Origin: Nocardia asiatica NBRC 100129
GTDB taxonomy: Bacteria > Actinomycetota > Actinomycetes > Mycobacteriales > Mycobacteriaceae
Direction: 5' to 3'
Assembly: GCF_000308415.1 (NCBI RefSeq)
Contig: NZ_BAFS01000150.1
Location: 1 to 45,438, forward strand
Length of the DNA stretch: 45,438 bases
Shown: one piece after another, positions 23,613 to 31,586 of the stretch
How the letters are laid out: the number at the start of each line of letters is the position of its first letter
Position numbering within the stretch: the first letter of the stretch is position 1
Notes under the pieces: generated by a model
Database searches by the model: none
Told to the model about the DNA's origin: nothing
The model's input: only the letters and a program-made list of their open reading frames with translations
Translations under genes and position numbers: made by a program

Positions 23613-25826
23613 TCAAACAGTCGGCGCGGGCTCCCGCTCGGCCACACCCGCGCGATCAGCGGCATCGACCGACGCCCGCGTCACCGTCACCCACGTGTTG
23701 TTCACCGCCGCCGTACCCGAGAACGTGTCCGTCAACGCCGGATCATGCAGCAAATTCACATTCGCCCCCGGCAACGCCGCCGCCACCGTCCACCCCACAC
23801 CCGGCTCCTGATGCCCCCACCCGTGCGGAATCGCCACCGTCCCCACCCGGATCTCGTCACTGACCTCCAACGGCACCACGATCACTCCGGTGCGGGAACG
23901 CACCTCCACCGACTCACCGTCACCCAACCCGCGCGCCGCCGCGTCCTGCGGATGCATCAGCGCCGTACAGCGATCCCGCCCCTTCACCATCGACGGCACA
24001 TTGTGCAACCACGAATTGTTGCTGCGCAGATGACGGCGACCGATCAACTTCAAGTCGAACCCATCAGCCGGCCTCGTCAACGCCTTGCCCTCCCGCGCAT
24101 CCGCCAGCACAGCACGCGCGGCCGCCACAAAATCCTCCGGCGCCAAATGCACCTTCCGATCCTTCGTCCCCAGCAACGACCGCAACCTCGGCCGCAACGG
24201 TCCCAGATCGATGCCCCCCACCGCCGCACGCACCTTCCCCACGGTCAACCCCTCGCGACCACGCCGCAACACACCGTACGGACCCGCCGCCACCCCCAGC
24301 GAAGCGATCCGCAGCGGACTGACCCGATCGAACACCGCATTCAACACCCGAGCGGTGACCCGCCGCGCAGGCAACGACACCACTTCGGTGACCAACCGCG
24401 CCATGATCTGCCAATCCTCCAACCCGTCGGCAGGCGGCTGGAACACCCGAGCGTCGAACCGCAGATTGTTCCGCACACTGAACACCGGGAACAGGAGGTT
24501 GACGTCCTCGCGCTCCAACGGCGAAATCGGCGGCAGGATGATGTCCGCGTGCCGCGTCGTCTCCGTGACATACATGTCCACGGCCACATAGAAATCCAGC
24601 GAATCCAGCGCCTCACCCAACCGACCGCGCTGCGGCGTCGACAACACCGGATTACCCGCGTACGTGATCATCGCCCGAATCCGGCCCGGCCCCTCGGTCA
24701 GCATCTCCTCCGCCAGCGCCGCCACCGGCAACTCCGAACGGAACGACTTGTAGGTCCCGGAACGATCCGTCCACGCCCCATGCCCCACCGGCAGATACTT
24801 CGCATACCGCGCCGCATCGATCGGCGGCGTCGCGAACATCTGCCCACCCGCCCGATCCAGATTGCCCGTCACCGCGTTGATCGTGTTCACCAACCAATGC
24901 GTCAACGTCCCGGTCACCTGCTGGCACACCCCGATCCGGGCGTACAGCACCGCCGAGGACGCCGCCGCATGCTCCCTGGCGAGCCCGCGAATGGTCTCCG
25001 CGTCCACCCCCGCGTACACCGCCATCTGCTCCGGCGACGCCTCGGCCACCAGCTCACGCAACTGCTCCCAGCCGGTACTCGACCTGCGAATCGCCGCCTC
25101 GTCACACAAATCCTCGGCCACCAGCACGTGCAACATCGCCAACAACAGATACACGTCACCCCCCGGAGTCACCGCGACATGCTGATCGGCCAGCCGCGCC
25201 GTCTCGGTGCGCCGCGGATCGATCACCACGACCTTCCCGCCACGCCGCCGCACGTCCCGGATCCGCTGCTTGGCATTCGGCATGGTGGTCACCGACCCGT
25301 TGGACACCGCCGGATTGGCCCCCAGGATCACCAGACGATCGGTCCGATCGATGTCGGTCACCGGCATCAGCACATTCGAGCCGAACATCCGCCACGCGAC
25401 GAACTCCTGCGGGAACTGATCGATCGACGAAGCCGAGAAGAAGTTCCGCGTCAGCAGCACCGACCGCAGCAGCACCGCATACAGCACCGAGGAACTGTGC
25501 GCGGCCGGATTACCGAGATACATGCCGATCGCGCTGTGCCCGTGCTCGCGACGGATCTTCCGCAGCCGCCGCCCGATCTCCTCGAAAGCCTCGTCCCACC
25601 CGATCGGCTCGAACGACGAACCCACCCGCCGCACCGGCGTCCGCAACCGATCCGGGTCATGGTGCAACCCGCCCATCGCCGTCGCCTTCGGGCAGATGTA
25701 CCCCTTCGACAACACGTCCCGCGGATTACCCTCGATCCGCGTCACCCGGTCGTCGTCCACCGTGACGAGAATTCCGCAGTGCGCCTCGCACAGGGTGCAC
25801 TGCCGGGCAATGGTGGTAGCACTCAT
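23613..25826 (-). CDS. molybdopterin-dependent oxidoreductase, second copy
   Basis: This 737-residue bis-MGD enzyme is a distant paralogue of the gene facing it. The 4Fe-4S ligands are Cys10, Cys13, Cys17 and Cys45 (CTLCEAHC and ICPK). It then has PIGWDEAFEEIGRRL, LGNPAAHSSS, SASSIDQFPQEFVAW near the Mo site, VILGANPAVSNGS, VVVIDPRRTETARLADQHVAVTPGGD, GNLDRAGGQMFATPP, ITYAGNPVLSTP, VTETTRHADIILPPISPLERED and the C-terminal beta domain (ALMHPQDAAARGLGDGESVEV, VAIPHGWGH and VNLLHD). It lacks a Tat signal, so it is cytoplasmic. RBS AGAAGGTG precedes ATG 25826. Its substrate is unknown. A perfect 12-bp palindrome and a TAACAT box lie upstream. Confidence 0.9.
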   Translation of the reverse strand: MSATTIARQCTLCEAHCGILVTVDDDRVTRIEGNPRDVLSKGYICPKATAMGGLHHDPDRLRTPVRRVGSSFEPIGWDEAFEEIGRRLRKIRREHGHSAIGMYLGNPAAHSSSVLYAVLLRSVLLTRNFFSASSIDQFPQEFVAWRMFGSNVLMPVTDIDRTDRLVILGANPAVSNGSVTTMPNAKQRIRDVRRRGGKVVVIDPRRTETARLADQHVAVTPGGDVYLLLAMLHVLVAEDLCDEAAIRRSSTGWEQLRELVAEASPEQMAVYAGVDAETIRGLAREHAAASSAVLYARIGVCQQVTGTLTHWLVNTINAVTGNLDRAGGQMFATPPIDAARYAKYLPVGHGAWTDRSGTYKSFRSELPVAALAEEMLTEGPGRIRAMITYAGNPVLSTPQRGRLGEALDSLDFYVAVDMYVTETTRHADIILPPISPLEREDVNLLFPVFSVRNNLRFDARVFQPPADGLEDWQIMARLVTEVVSLPARRVTARVLNAVFDRVSPLRIASLGVAAGPYGVLRRGREGLTVGKVRAAVGGIDLGPLRPRLRSLLGTKDRKVHLAPEDFVAAARAVLADAREGKALTRPADGFDLKLIGRRHLRSNNSWLHNVPSMVKGRDRCTALMHPQDAAARGLGDGESVEVRSRTGVIVVPLEVSDEIRVGTVAIPHGWGHQEPGVGWTVAAALPGANVNLLHDPALTDTFSGTAAVNNTWVTVTRASVDAADRAGVAEREPAPTV

Positions 25827-25884
25827 GAAATTTCACCTTCTGCCGGATCGTTCCCCTCAGGCTAACCGGGACGCCCACCTTCCG

Positions 25885-25901
25885 TACAGGCCTGTATGTT
25901 A
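25885..25901 (-). promoter_or_regulatory. palindrome and -10-like box before the second molybdoenzyme
   Basis: TACAGGCCTGTA (25885-25896) is a perfect 12-bp palindrome. On the minus strand it directly follows TAACAT (25896-25901), a -10-like box, so it would cover the transcription start. The leader to ATG 25826 would be about 65 bases. A half-site of the iron-box type (GGCTAACC) also lies at about 25860-25867. Confidence 0.45.
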
Positions 25902-25951
25902 GGCAAGATTCTGGTGCGCGCATGCCCGTCGGAGCAGGGGAGCTCCGGCGG

Positions 25952-26593
25952 TCACCCGGCCGGAACCCCGGCGACGCCACCGGCCACAGGCTGCTGCTTC
26001 GGCGGCGCGAACCCCGGCAGCACGCGGTTCACCGCGGGAATCATCAAGTGGATCAGCGGACCGATCCCGAAGGCATACACCAGCGTGCCGATACCGATGC
26101 TGCCACCGAGGACGAACCCGGTCGTCAACACCGACACCTCGATGGCCGTACGCACCACCCACACCGACTTGCCGGTGCGCCGAACCAGTCCAGTCATCAG
26201 TCCATCCCGCGGACCCGGACCCATCCCCGCACCGATGTACAGCACACTCGCCACCGCGTTCGCCACGACAGCGGCAACCATCGCGCCGATCCGCACCGGC
26301 GGCGAATCCCACGACGGCAGCCACGCCAGCCCGGCATCGACCGACAACGCGATCACCACGACATTGCTCACTGTGCCCAGACCCGGCGCCTGCCGCAACG
26401 GAATCCACGCCGCCAACACCACGACGCCGGTAATCGCCGTCACAGTACCGAAACTGAGCGGTACATGCTTCGCCACACCCTGATGGAACACATCCCACGG
26501 GTCCAGCCCGAGCTCCGCCCGCACCATCACCGCCATCGAGAACCCGTACAACCACAATCCGGCATACAACGCCACCAACCGACGAACCAGCAT
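25952..26593 (-). CDS. YczE/YyaS-like integral membrane protein
   Basis: This protein of about 213 residues has five or six hydrophobic helices and the pattern of the YczE/YyaS/YitT-like family: RRLVALYAGLWLYGFSMAVMVRAELGLDPWDVFHQGVAKH at the N terminus and GAGMGPGPRDGLMTGLVRRTGKSVWVVRTAIEV in the middle, the most diagnostic segment. Members are small membrane proteins without an established function; some accompany transporters or regulators. ATG 26593 is preferred; an upstream TTG at 26635 would add residues without hydrophobic or family character. Neither has a strong ribosome site. It ends 125 bases before the molybdoenzyme start in the same direction, but that gene has its own promoter-like elements. 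Confidence 0.82.
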   Translation of the reverse strand: MLVRRLVALYAGLWLYGFSMAVMVRAELGLDPWDVFHQGVAKHVPLSFGTVTAITGVVVLAAWIPLRQAPGLGTVSNVVVIALSVDAGLAWLPSWDSPPVRIGAMVAAVVANAVASVLYIGAGMGPGPRDGLMTGLVRRTGKSVWVVRTAIEVSVLTTGFVLGGSIGIGTLVYAFGIGPLIHLMIPAVNRVLPGFAPPKQQPVAGGVAGVPAG

Positions 26594-27093
26594 CGCCTCA
26601 GCGTGCCCACAACTGGACACCACAACCAGAGCCAATCATCGATCGGTGGACCGCAATGCAAGAGCCATCACACGAGTTGACACTTCCCAGACCCCATCGC
26701 AATTCGTCACTGTGACGGCTTGTCCCGATCCGAGACCAGGCCAGGGGAGTCCGATCTAGGAAAAATCCAAGATTTACCGAACAGGCCCATAATTGCCGAA
26801 AAATTTACACCAAACGGACAAATGTCGAAGCCGACCGGTGGGCGCCACGTCGGCTCACCGCCCGAGAGACCACCGGACCGGCCCACCGAGCGTGTGCCAA
26901 GTCGTGAAAGACGAACGGAACCGACGACATATCGCACATCACCGCAACGCCCACCGGCGCCGGATTTCCGCCGATAATCAACATTATGTCAACTAGAGCG
27001 TTATGTCGGCATTCCGTGACCCTTCCCCATGCCTGGAGCCCTAGCCCGCGACGCGCCAAGCAACACCAGTCCGGGTCGTCGCACGAGTCGGAG
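26594..27093. other. low-GC intergenic region
   Basis: About 500 bases with markedly lower G+C (notably 26755-26825 and 26975-27005) and no convincing gene. It contains CGTCAC-T-GTGACG (26705-26717), a perfect 13-bp palindrome, a TTGACA at about 26679, and an ATAAT-CAAC-ATTAT dyad near 26976-26990. The flanking genes are both on the minus strand, so promoter elements of the YczE-like gene should lie at its left end. A decayed insertion is possible, but I see no recognisable remnant. Confidence 0.5.
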
Positions 27094-27723
27094 TCAGGCG
27101 CGGAGGTGCGACGTATCTGCGAGATCGACCAATGTACGGTTGCGCCAATAGTCGTCATGCCGCAGGTGCGTGATCGCGCCGGGCTCGGTGGCGAAAGACG
27201 CGAAACCGGCCGCGTCGACCGGGATCATCATCCAGGTGGTGATCACGAATGTCAGTGCGTAGCCGTGTGTGACGACGACGTGGTCGTGGTCGGCGTCGGC
27301 CATCAACTCACCCACGCACGCACCCACCCGGGTCGCGACCTCGCGTCGCGTCTCCGCGCCAGCGATGGGGCCGCGATGGTCGAGTCGGTCGTGATCGGGT
27401 GCCGGCACTTGCCGCCGGGCGAGCCAGGCGTTCGGACGCCCACCCGCTTCCCCGAAACCGATCTCCCGAAGCCGCTCGTCCGCCGACGCCGGAATGCCCA
27501 GTGCCGCACCGATGATTCGGGCAGTCTCGACACAACGCGCAAGGTCGGACGTCGTGATGCGGATCGGACGCGCCACGCCGTCGCGTCGCCGAACCAGCTC
27601 CTCGGCCACGCGGAAGGCATCACGCCGACCTCGCGCCGTCAGATTCGAGTCGAACCAGCCCCCTACTAGATCGCGTTCGGTGTGCTCCGCGTGCGGATGA
27701 CTCACCACGTAAATGTCCTGCAT
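27094..27723 (-). CDS. histidine phosphatase family protein
   Basis: This 209-residue protein has a branch-1 histidine phosphatase fold. It starts with DIYVVSHPHAEH, where SHPHAEH replaces the usual RHGxT; the first His is the likely phospho-acceptor, but the neighbouring Arg is missing. LTARGRRDAFRVAEELV, TSDLARCVETARIIG (with the second Arg), LREIGFGEAGGRP and VVVTHGYALTFV (second catalytic His) are all present. The odd first motif resembles a group of actinobacterial phosphatases of unknown substrate. RBS GGGAGG lies shortly before ATG 27723. It is separated from the next minus-strand gene by 118 bases and is probably transcribed alone. Confidence 0.85.
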   Translation of the reverse strand: MQDIYVVSHPHAEHTERDLVGGWFDSNLTARGRRDAFRVAEELVRRRDGVARPIRITTSDLARCVETARIIGAALGIPASADERLREIGFGEAGGRPNAWLARRQVPAPDHDRLDHRGPIAGAETRREVATRVGACVGELMADADHDHVVVTHGYALTFVITTWMMIPVDAAGFASFATEPGAITHLRHDDYWRNRTLVDLADTSHLRA

Positions 27724-27841
27724 GCCCTCCCCTGGCTCGTTACCCCAGCTCCGGCCACCTTTCTGCTCACCCTATCGTGGCGTAGTCGAGCCGGTGCCGC
27801 CTCGACAGTAGGCTCAATGGCCTGAGACCTAGGCGAGCGAA

Positions 27842-28876
27842 TCAAGCCAAGGTGTCGGCCAGTGCGGCGTGCAAGTCGAACAACGCCGGGATCTGCTCTG
27901 CCGTACGGCGGCCCATGCCGCACTCGGTGGCGATGCCGAACTCGGCGATCGCGCCGCGTGCGGCTTCGATGCGCTGGAGCGCGCCCGCACGTCCGTCGGT
28001 GGCATGAACCAGTCCGAGATACAGCTCGGTCTCCGGCGAAAGAGCAAGGTCGGCAAGGGGTTCGAAGTATGCGGCATCGGTGCGCGAGCGCGGGACCGGC
28101 AGGTGGATCCAGTTGACCGGACGCTCCAGCCCGGCCAGCACGCGACCGGCCACTGCTGCGAGCCTGCCGGTGTCGGCGGGCTCCGCGAAATGACGATGAC
28201 CGAAATCCCCATAGCAGAGGTGATAACCGAGTTCGACGGGTTCGGACACCGCCGCGCCCAGCCGTATGAGCCGCTGCCCGACTTCCTCCAGCTGCGTCGG
28301 GTAATCAGACCCGAACCACGAAGGGAAGATCCCCTCGAAGATAGCGAACTCGACCGCGGCATCCCATTGCACCGCCAAGTCTTCCGGTGGTATCGCGTCG
28401 AGGATGACAGCGAGTTCGTCCAGCAGGCGGGCCTCGTACCTGTGCTCCAACTCCCCCTGCGGCCCAGCGACGAAAGCACCGATCACCGCGATAGGCGTAG
28501 GCAAGCTGACCTGGAACCGGATGCCCTCCGGAATCGTGCCGTCCGCACGCAGCTCACGGAACACGTGCCAGGACTCGAGGGCGGCCTCCGCGTATCCGAG
28601 CGGACCGAAGTCGATCGACGCGGGGTCCACTCCGCGCTTGGGCTGCACCCGTTCACTCGGCCCGTATTCCGGGCTCGGCGGCGGCACGGTTTCCAAGTCT
28701 GGATGCGCTTGCATCTTGGGCAGCTGCCACACCACCCAGTTGTCGCGAATGCCTGTTTCGCCGTCCGGAATTCGTTTCAGATGAGTCCCGATTCGCCGTG
28801 CCGCCTCTGAGAAGACAGTCCGTGCATCCGCCAACGGAACACTGCCGCACAGATGGACTCCACGCCCTTTTCCCAC
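27842..28876 (-). CDS. MetE/UROD-fold protein
   Basis: This 344-residue protein has the appearance of the C-terminal barrel of cobalamin-independent methionine synthase and the uroporphyrinogen decarboxylase superfamily: GSVPLADARTVFSEAARRIG and IPDGETGIRDNWVVWQ at the N terminus, FQVSLPTPIAVIGAF, and VQWDAAVEFAIFEG, followed by ELGYHLCYGDFGHRHF, where His, Cys and Asp could be metal ligands, and GIATECGMGRR with a late Cys. In MetE, His and Cys residues bind zinc for homocysteine activation; a similar site is plausible. No folate domain is present, so it is not a full methionine synthase. Its substrate is unknown. AGGAGG precedes GTG 28876 by 6 bases. Confidence 0.75.
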   Translation of the reverse strand: MGKGRGVHLCGSVPLADARTVFSEAARRIGTHLKRIPDGETGIRDNWVVWQLPKMQAHPDLETVPPPSPEYGPSERVQPKRGVDPASIDFGPLGYAEAALESWHVFRELRADGTIPEGIRFQVSLPTPIAVIGAFVAGPQGELEHRYEARLLDELAVILDAIPPEDLAVQWDAAVEFAIFEGIFPSWFGSDYPTQLEEVGQRLIRLGAAVSEPVELGYHLCYGDFGHRHFAEPADTGRLAAVAGRVLAGLERPVNWIHLPVPRSRTDAAYFEPLADLALSPETELYLGLVHATDGRAGALQRIEAARGAIAEFGIATECGMGRRTAEQIPALFDLHAALADTLA

Positions 28877-29254
28877 CGCAACCTCCTACGGAAGCCCTAT
28901 CACTGGGTCGAGCCACGCCCGGCCGAAACCAGACGGTTGCCACACATCCTTTTCGAGCCTGCTGTCCGGAGCAGGCAATCGATCAGCTCTCACTATGTGG
29001 TGCAGCGTAGGTGCTAGCGGACGGACTGTATCCCCGCAAATGGGAAACCTTCAGCGACCGGTTCACTGGCAGAGCCAGTCGCTGTCGCGGCAGATGAGTC
29101 CCCATCGTCGATCCGGCTGCTCGGTCGGGTCTGCGGCCCGCTCGGGGATCCGCGTCTCGAACGTGAGTCGGCACGGAGCTGCTCGTGTGCCTCCACCTTG
29201 CGAATAACGGGAACCGCCGAGAACAATCACGCCATCCATCGACCCGAGGCTCTC

Positions 29255-29430
29255 GGCTGTTTCGGAGGTTGCGGCACTATCTGCGAACTACTCGTCCTCG
29301 TCAACGGACTACCCGGCTCCGGGAAGTCGACTGTCCGGAGCTCGCGCGACAGGTGATGGCCGCGGCCACCGGCCGCACAGCCTCCCGGCTCTCTTCAGAA
29401 TTCCAGCGCTCCCCTACCCTATCGCCAGCT
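29255..29430 (+). pseudogene. decayed P-loop kinase/ATPase fragment
   Basis: The frame containing 29291 reads ELLVLVNGLPGSGKST, an excellent Walker A strand-loop, and then hits a stop at 29354-29356 after SSRDR. In the adjacent frame the sequence continues PELARQVMAAATG from about 29335, which resembles the helix that normally follows GKST in AAA/kinase proteins. A single-base frameshift near 29332 would join them. No Walker B or start codon is identifiable, so this appears to be a truncated, frameshifted remnant. Chance occurrence of a complete GxPGSGKST in random frame is unlikely but cannot be excluded. Confidence 0.4.
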
Positions 29431-29485
29431 CCTCCTCGGATTTCCCGCACCACAACGATATTCGCCTACCGATAGCAAGCTGAAC

Positions 29486-29498
29486 TAACGTTCGAACG
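29486..29498 (+). promoter_or_regulatory. -10 box of the YdjM-like gene, leaderless
   Basis: TAACGT (29486-29491) ends 7 bases before GTG 29499, and the bases around it form the palindrome CGTTCGAACG (29489-29498). No ribosome site is present, consistent with a leaderless transcript. Confidence 0.45.
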
Positions 29499-30215
29499 GT
29501 GCTTGGACATTCACATGCGACCAGTGGCGCGTTGGCCTGGTCGGCGGCAGCGGCCACGCTGCCGGTCACGGTCTTGACCTACCCGGCTCTACAGGACGCG
29601 ACGGGGCATCTCGGCACCGTCGATCTCTTGCTGGGGGTCTTTCTCACGGCCGGGGCCGCGCTGCTGCCCGATGCCGACCATCCCGACGGGACGATCTCGC
29701 ACACGCTGGGACCGATCACGCACACCGCGTGCAAGCTCATCTCCTGGGTTTCCGGCGGCCACCGCGGCGCCACCCACTCCTTGGCATTCGTCGCGGCCGC
29801 CGCCTTCGGGACGTGGGCCGGCGAGCACTGGCTCGGGCGGTGGTTCACGCTCGGCCTGGTCTTCTTCCTGCTGGCTCTCGCCGTGCGCGCCCTGCATCTG
29901 TGCCCGTCGGGAAACAACTTCAAGGCATGGGGGCCGATCGTGGTCCTCGCTTCCGCGGGCACGTTCGCGATGGAACATTGGATCGCCGACAAGCCGGTCT
30001 GGCTGCCCTTCGCCGTTGGGTTGGGCGCACTGGCGCACCTGATCGGCGATTGCCTCACCGATCGCGGCTGCCGCCTGTTCTGGCCCTTCGGCCTACGGGT
30101 CAGGTTCCCGATCATCGACCGCACCGGAAACATGATCGAAACCTTCGTCATGGCACCGTTGTTCACGCTGGGCACGCTCGCCATCCTCTGGTACACGATC
30201 ACTCACCAGCCCTGA
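29499..30215 (+). CDS. YdjM-like membrane-bound metal-dependent hydrolase family protein
   Basis: This 238-residue membrane protein has about six helices and the His/Asp pattern of the YdjM/DUF457 (LexA-regulated inner membrane protein) family: MLGHSHATSGALAW at the N terminus, LLPDADHPDGTISH, SGGHRGATHSLAFV, and LGALAHLIGDCLTDRGCRLFWPF with spaced His and Asp that may bind metal. These proteins are annotated as metal-dependent hydrolases from the motif alone; the activity is not established. The start is GTG 29499, supported by a -10 box 7 bases upstream. It is surrounded by long intergenic spacers, so it is probably a single-gene unit. Confidence 0.88.
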   Translation: MLGHSHATSGALAWSAAAATLPVTVLTYPALQDATGHLGTVDLLLGVFLTAGAALLPDADHPDGTISHTLGPITHTACKLISWVSGGHRGATHSLAFVAAAAFGTWAGEHWLGRWFTLGLVFFLLALAVRALHLCPSGNNFKAWGPIVVLASAGTFAMEHWIADKPVWLPFAVGLGALAHLIGDCLTDRGCRLFWPFGLRVRFPIIDRTGNMIETFVMAPLFTLGTLAILWYTITHQP

Positions 30216-30545
30216 GATCACGGCGCTGCTGCCCCGCCTTCGCGAGAAACTTCCCGAGTGAGCCGACCATCCACTCACCGGGCCCGGTAGTAGCGCCGAT
30301 CAGCTCCCCCAGCGAGATCTCCTCGCCCACCCACCCTCCCTGGCTTCTTTGCGGTCTGTGATCGGGAGTGGGGTTGTCAAGGTCTGCGGATATGGATCGG
30401 GTGTTTGCATATTTGAATGCGCATATCTACGTACGCTCATGTTGAATACCCTGACGCTTTCCATTCCGCTACCTCCGTCGGCTCGATCACCTGCTCAGCG
30501 CCATTTCGCACCGGAACTCCGCACTCCCCCGGCTACCCTGAGGCC
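30216..30545. other. intergenic region upstream of the SMP-30-like gene
   Basis: About 330 bases with no convincing gene. The right half is relatively AT-rich with the interrupted repeat GCATAT...GCGCATAT near 30407-30427 and the palindrome CGTACG. A -10 box for the next gene lies at 30534-30539. In-frame codons run upstream of the chosen start but do not resemble the family. Confidence 0.45.
30534..30539 (+). promoter_or_regulatory. -10 box of the SMP-30-like gene, leaderless
   Basis: TACCCT ends 6 bases before ATG 30546, the start chosen for this gene. There is no clear -35. Confidence 0.4.
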
Positions 30546-31544
30546 ATGCTCGCCTCGACAATGCGGCCGCAGCGTTGGACGCCACCCCCCTCCCCCGCCC
30601 GAGCCCGCCGAACTCGCAGCACTCCGCCACTCCCCGAACTCAGGCGCCTCGAATTGCCCGGCAGCGGACCAGAGGATGTCGTGCTCTCCCCCGACGGCCG
30701 AATCCTCGCGGGAATCGAGGGCGGCGCCATTCTCAGCATCGATCCCGCGACCGGCGATGTCCGCGAGCTGGCGAACACCGGCGGCCGCCCGCTCGGCCTA
30801 CACGCGGACGCCGCCGGACGCGTACTGATCTGCGATTTCGAACGCGGACTACTGGAGTTGGAACCCCAGGGAAGGCTGACCGTCCTGGTCGACGAGATCG
30901 ACGGCGTGCCCTTGCGATTCGCCAGCAATGTCGTGCGTGACGCCGACGGCACGATCTACTTTTCGGCGTCCTCGCGTCGATACGCGCTGCATGAATACAT
31001 GGGCGATCTCTTGGAGCACTCCGGCACCGGCCGGTTGTTCCGCCGCGACCCCGCGGGCCGGGTGGAGACACTGATCGATGACCTGCAGTTCGCCAATGGC
31101 GTCGTCGTGGCGCCCGACCGTTCCTGTGTGGTCGTCGCGGAGACCGGCGGATACCGGCTGACCCGCTATTGGTTGACCGGCCCGAAGGCCGGCACGTGGG
31201 ACCGGCTGGTCGAGAATCTGCCCGGCTTCCCGGACAACCTGGGCCTGGGCAGCGACGGGTTGATCTGGATCACCCTTCCGTCACCGCGAAATCCGCTGCT
31301 GGACCGGCTTCTTCCCCTGCCCGGCATACTGCGGCGCATCGTGTGGACGCTGCCGGAGTGGGTGCAGCCGAAGCCGGTGCGGACAGTGTGGGTGCAGGCG
31401 GTTGATTTCGAGGGCGAGGTCGTGCACGACCTGCAGATCGAAGGCACCGAGTACGCGATGGTGACCGGCGTGGTCGAGCAGGACGGCGTGCTGTACCTGG
31501 GTAGCCTCACCGAGTCCGCGGTGGCGGTGTCGCGGGTGCCGTAG
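30546..31544 (+). CDS. SMP-30/gluconolactonase/strictosidine synthase-like beta-propeller protein
   Basis: This 332-residue protein is a six-bladed propeller of the SMP-30/LRE and strictosidine-synthase-like type: LPGSGPEDVVLSPDGRILAGIEGGAILSIDPATGDV, NTGGRPLGLHADAAGRVLICDFERGLLEL, ASNVVRDADGTIYFSASS, LQFANGVVVAPDRSCVVVAETGGYRLTRYWL and LPGFPDNLGLGSDGLIWITLPS are successive blade segments. The acidic and Asn residues in the PED, ASN and PDN segments could bind Ca2+ as in paraoxonase-like lactonases. It has no signal peptide from this start. Family members are lactonases or act on small esters, but the substrate cannot be predicted. It ends about 40 bases before the next promoter. Confidence 0.85.
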   Translation: MLASTMRPQRWTPPPSPARARRTRSTPPLPELRRLELPGSGPEDVVLSPDGRILAGIEGGAILSIDPATGDVRELANTGGRPLGLHADAAGRVLICDFERGLLELEPQGRLTVLVDEIDGVPLRFASNVVRDADGTIYFSASSRRYALHEYMGDLLEHSGTGRLFRRDPAGRVETLIDDLQFANGVVVAPDRSCVVVAETGGYRLTRYWLTGPKAGTWDRLVENLPGFPDNLGLGSDGLIWITLPSPRNPLLDRLLPLPGILRRIVWTLPEWVQPKPVRTVWVQAVDFEGEVVHDLQIEGTEYAMVTGVVEQDGVLYLGSLTESAVAVSRVP

Positions 31545-31562
31545 GGTTGCACACCCAATTTC

Positions 31563-31580
31563 AGTGCACAGTTGTACACT
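31563..31580 (+). promoter_or_regulatory. 18-bp palindromic operator overlapping the -10 of the lipase-like gene
   Basis: AGTGCACA-GT-TGTACACT (31563-31580) is a dyad with seven of eight arm positions matching. Its right arm contains the -10 box TACACT (31575-31580), which ends 6 bases before ATG 31587. A bound regulator would block a leaderless transcript. No regulator gene is adjacent, so it must be encoded elsewhere. Confidence 0.55.
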
Positions 31581-31586
31581 CAATCT

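Larger units (their letters stand above)
28877..29498. other. intergenic region with gene remnant
   Basis: This stretch of about 620 bases contains no intact gene. Short open frames on both strands lack codon bias. The one recognisable piece is a P-loop motif at 29315-29335, described separately. The left end holds the AGGAGG leader of the MetE-fold gene, the right end a -10 box for the gene at 29499. Confidence 0.5.

Noticed and set aside
26720..26977. Possible 85-residue gene in the low-GC spacer
   Set aside because: Composition is Pro/Arg/Thr-rich and disordered with no conserved look, and there is no start signal. Treated as non-coding.
28877..28990. Cobalamin riboswitch before the MetE-fold gene
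   Set aside because: No B12-box-like sequence is seen in the leader. An ordinary AGGAGG leader is present.
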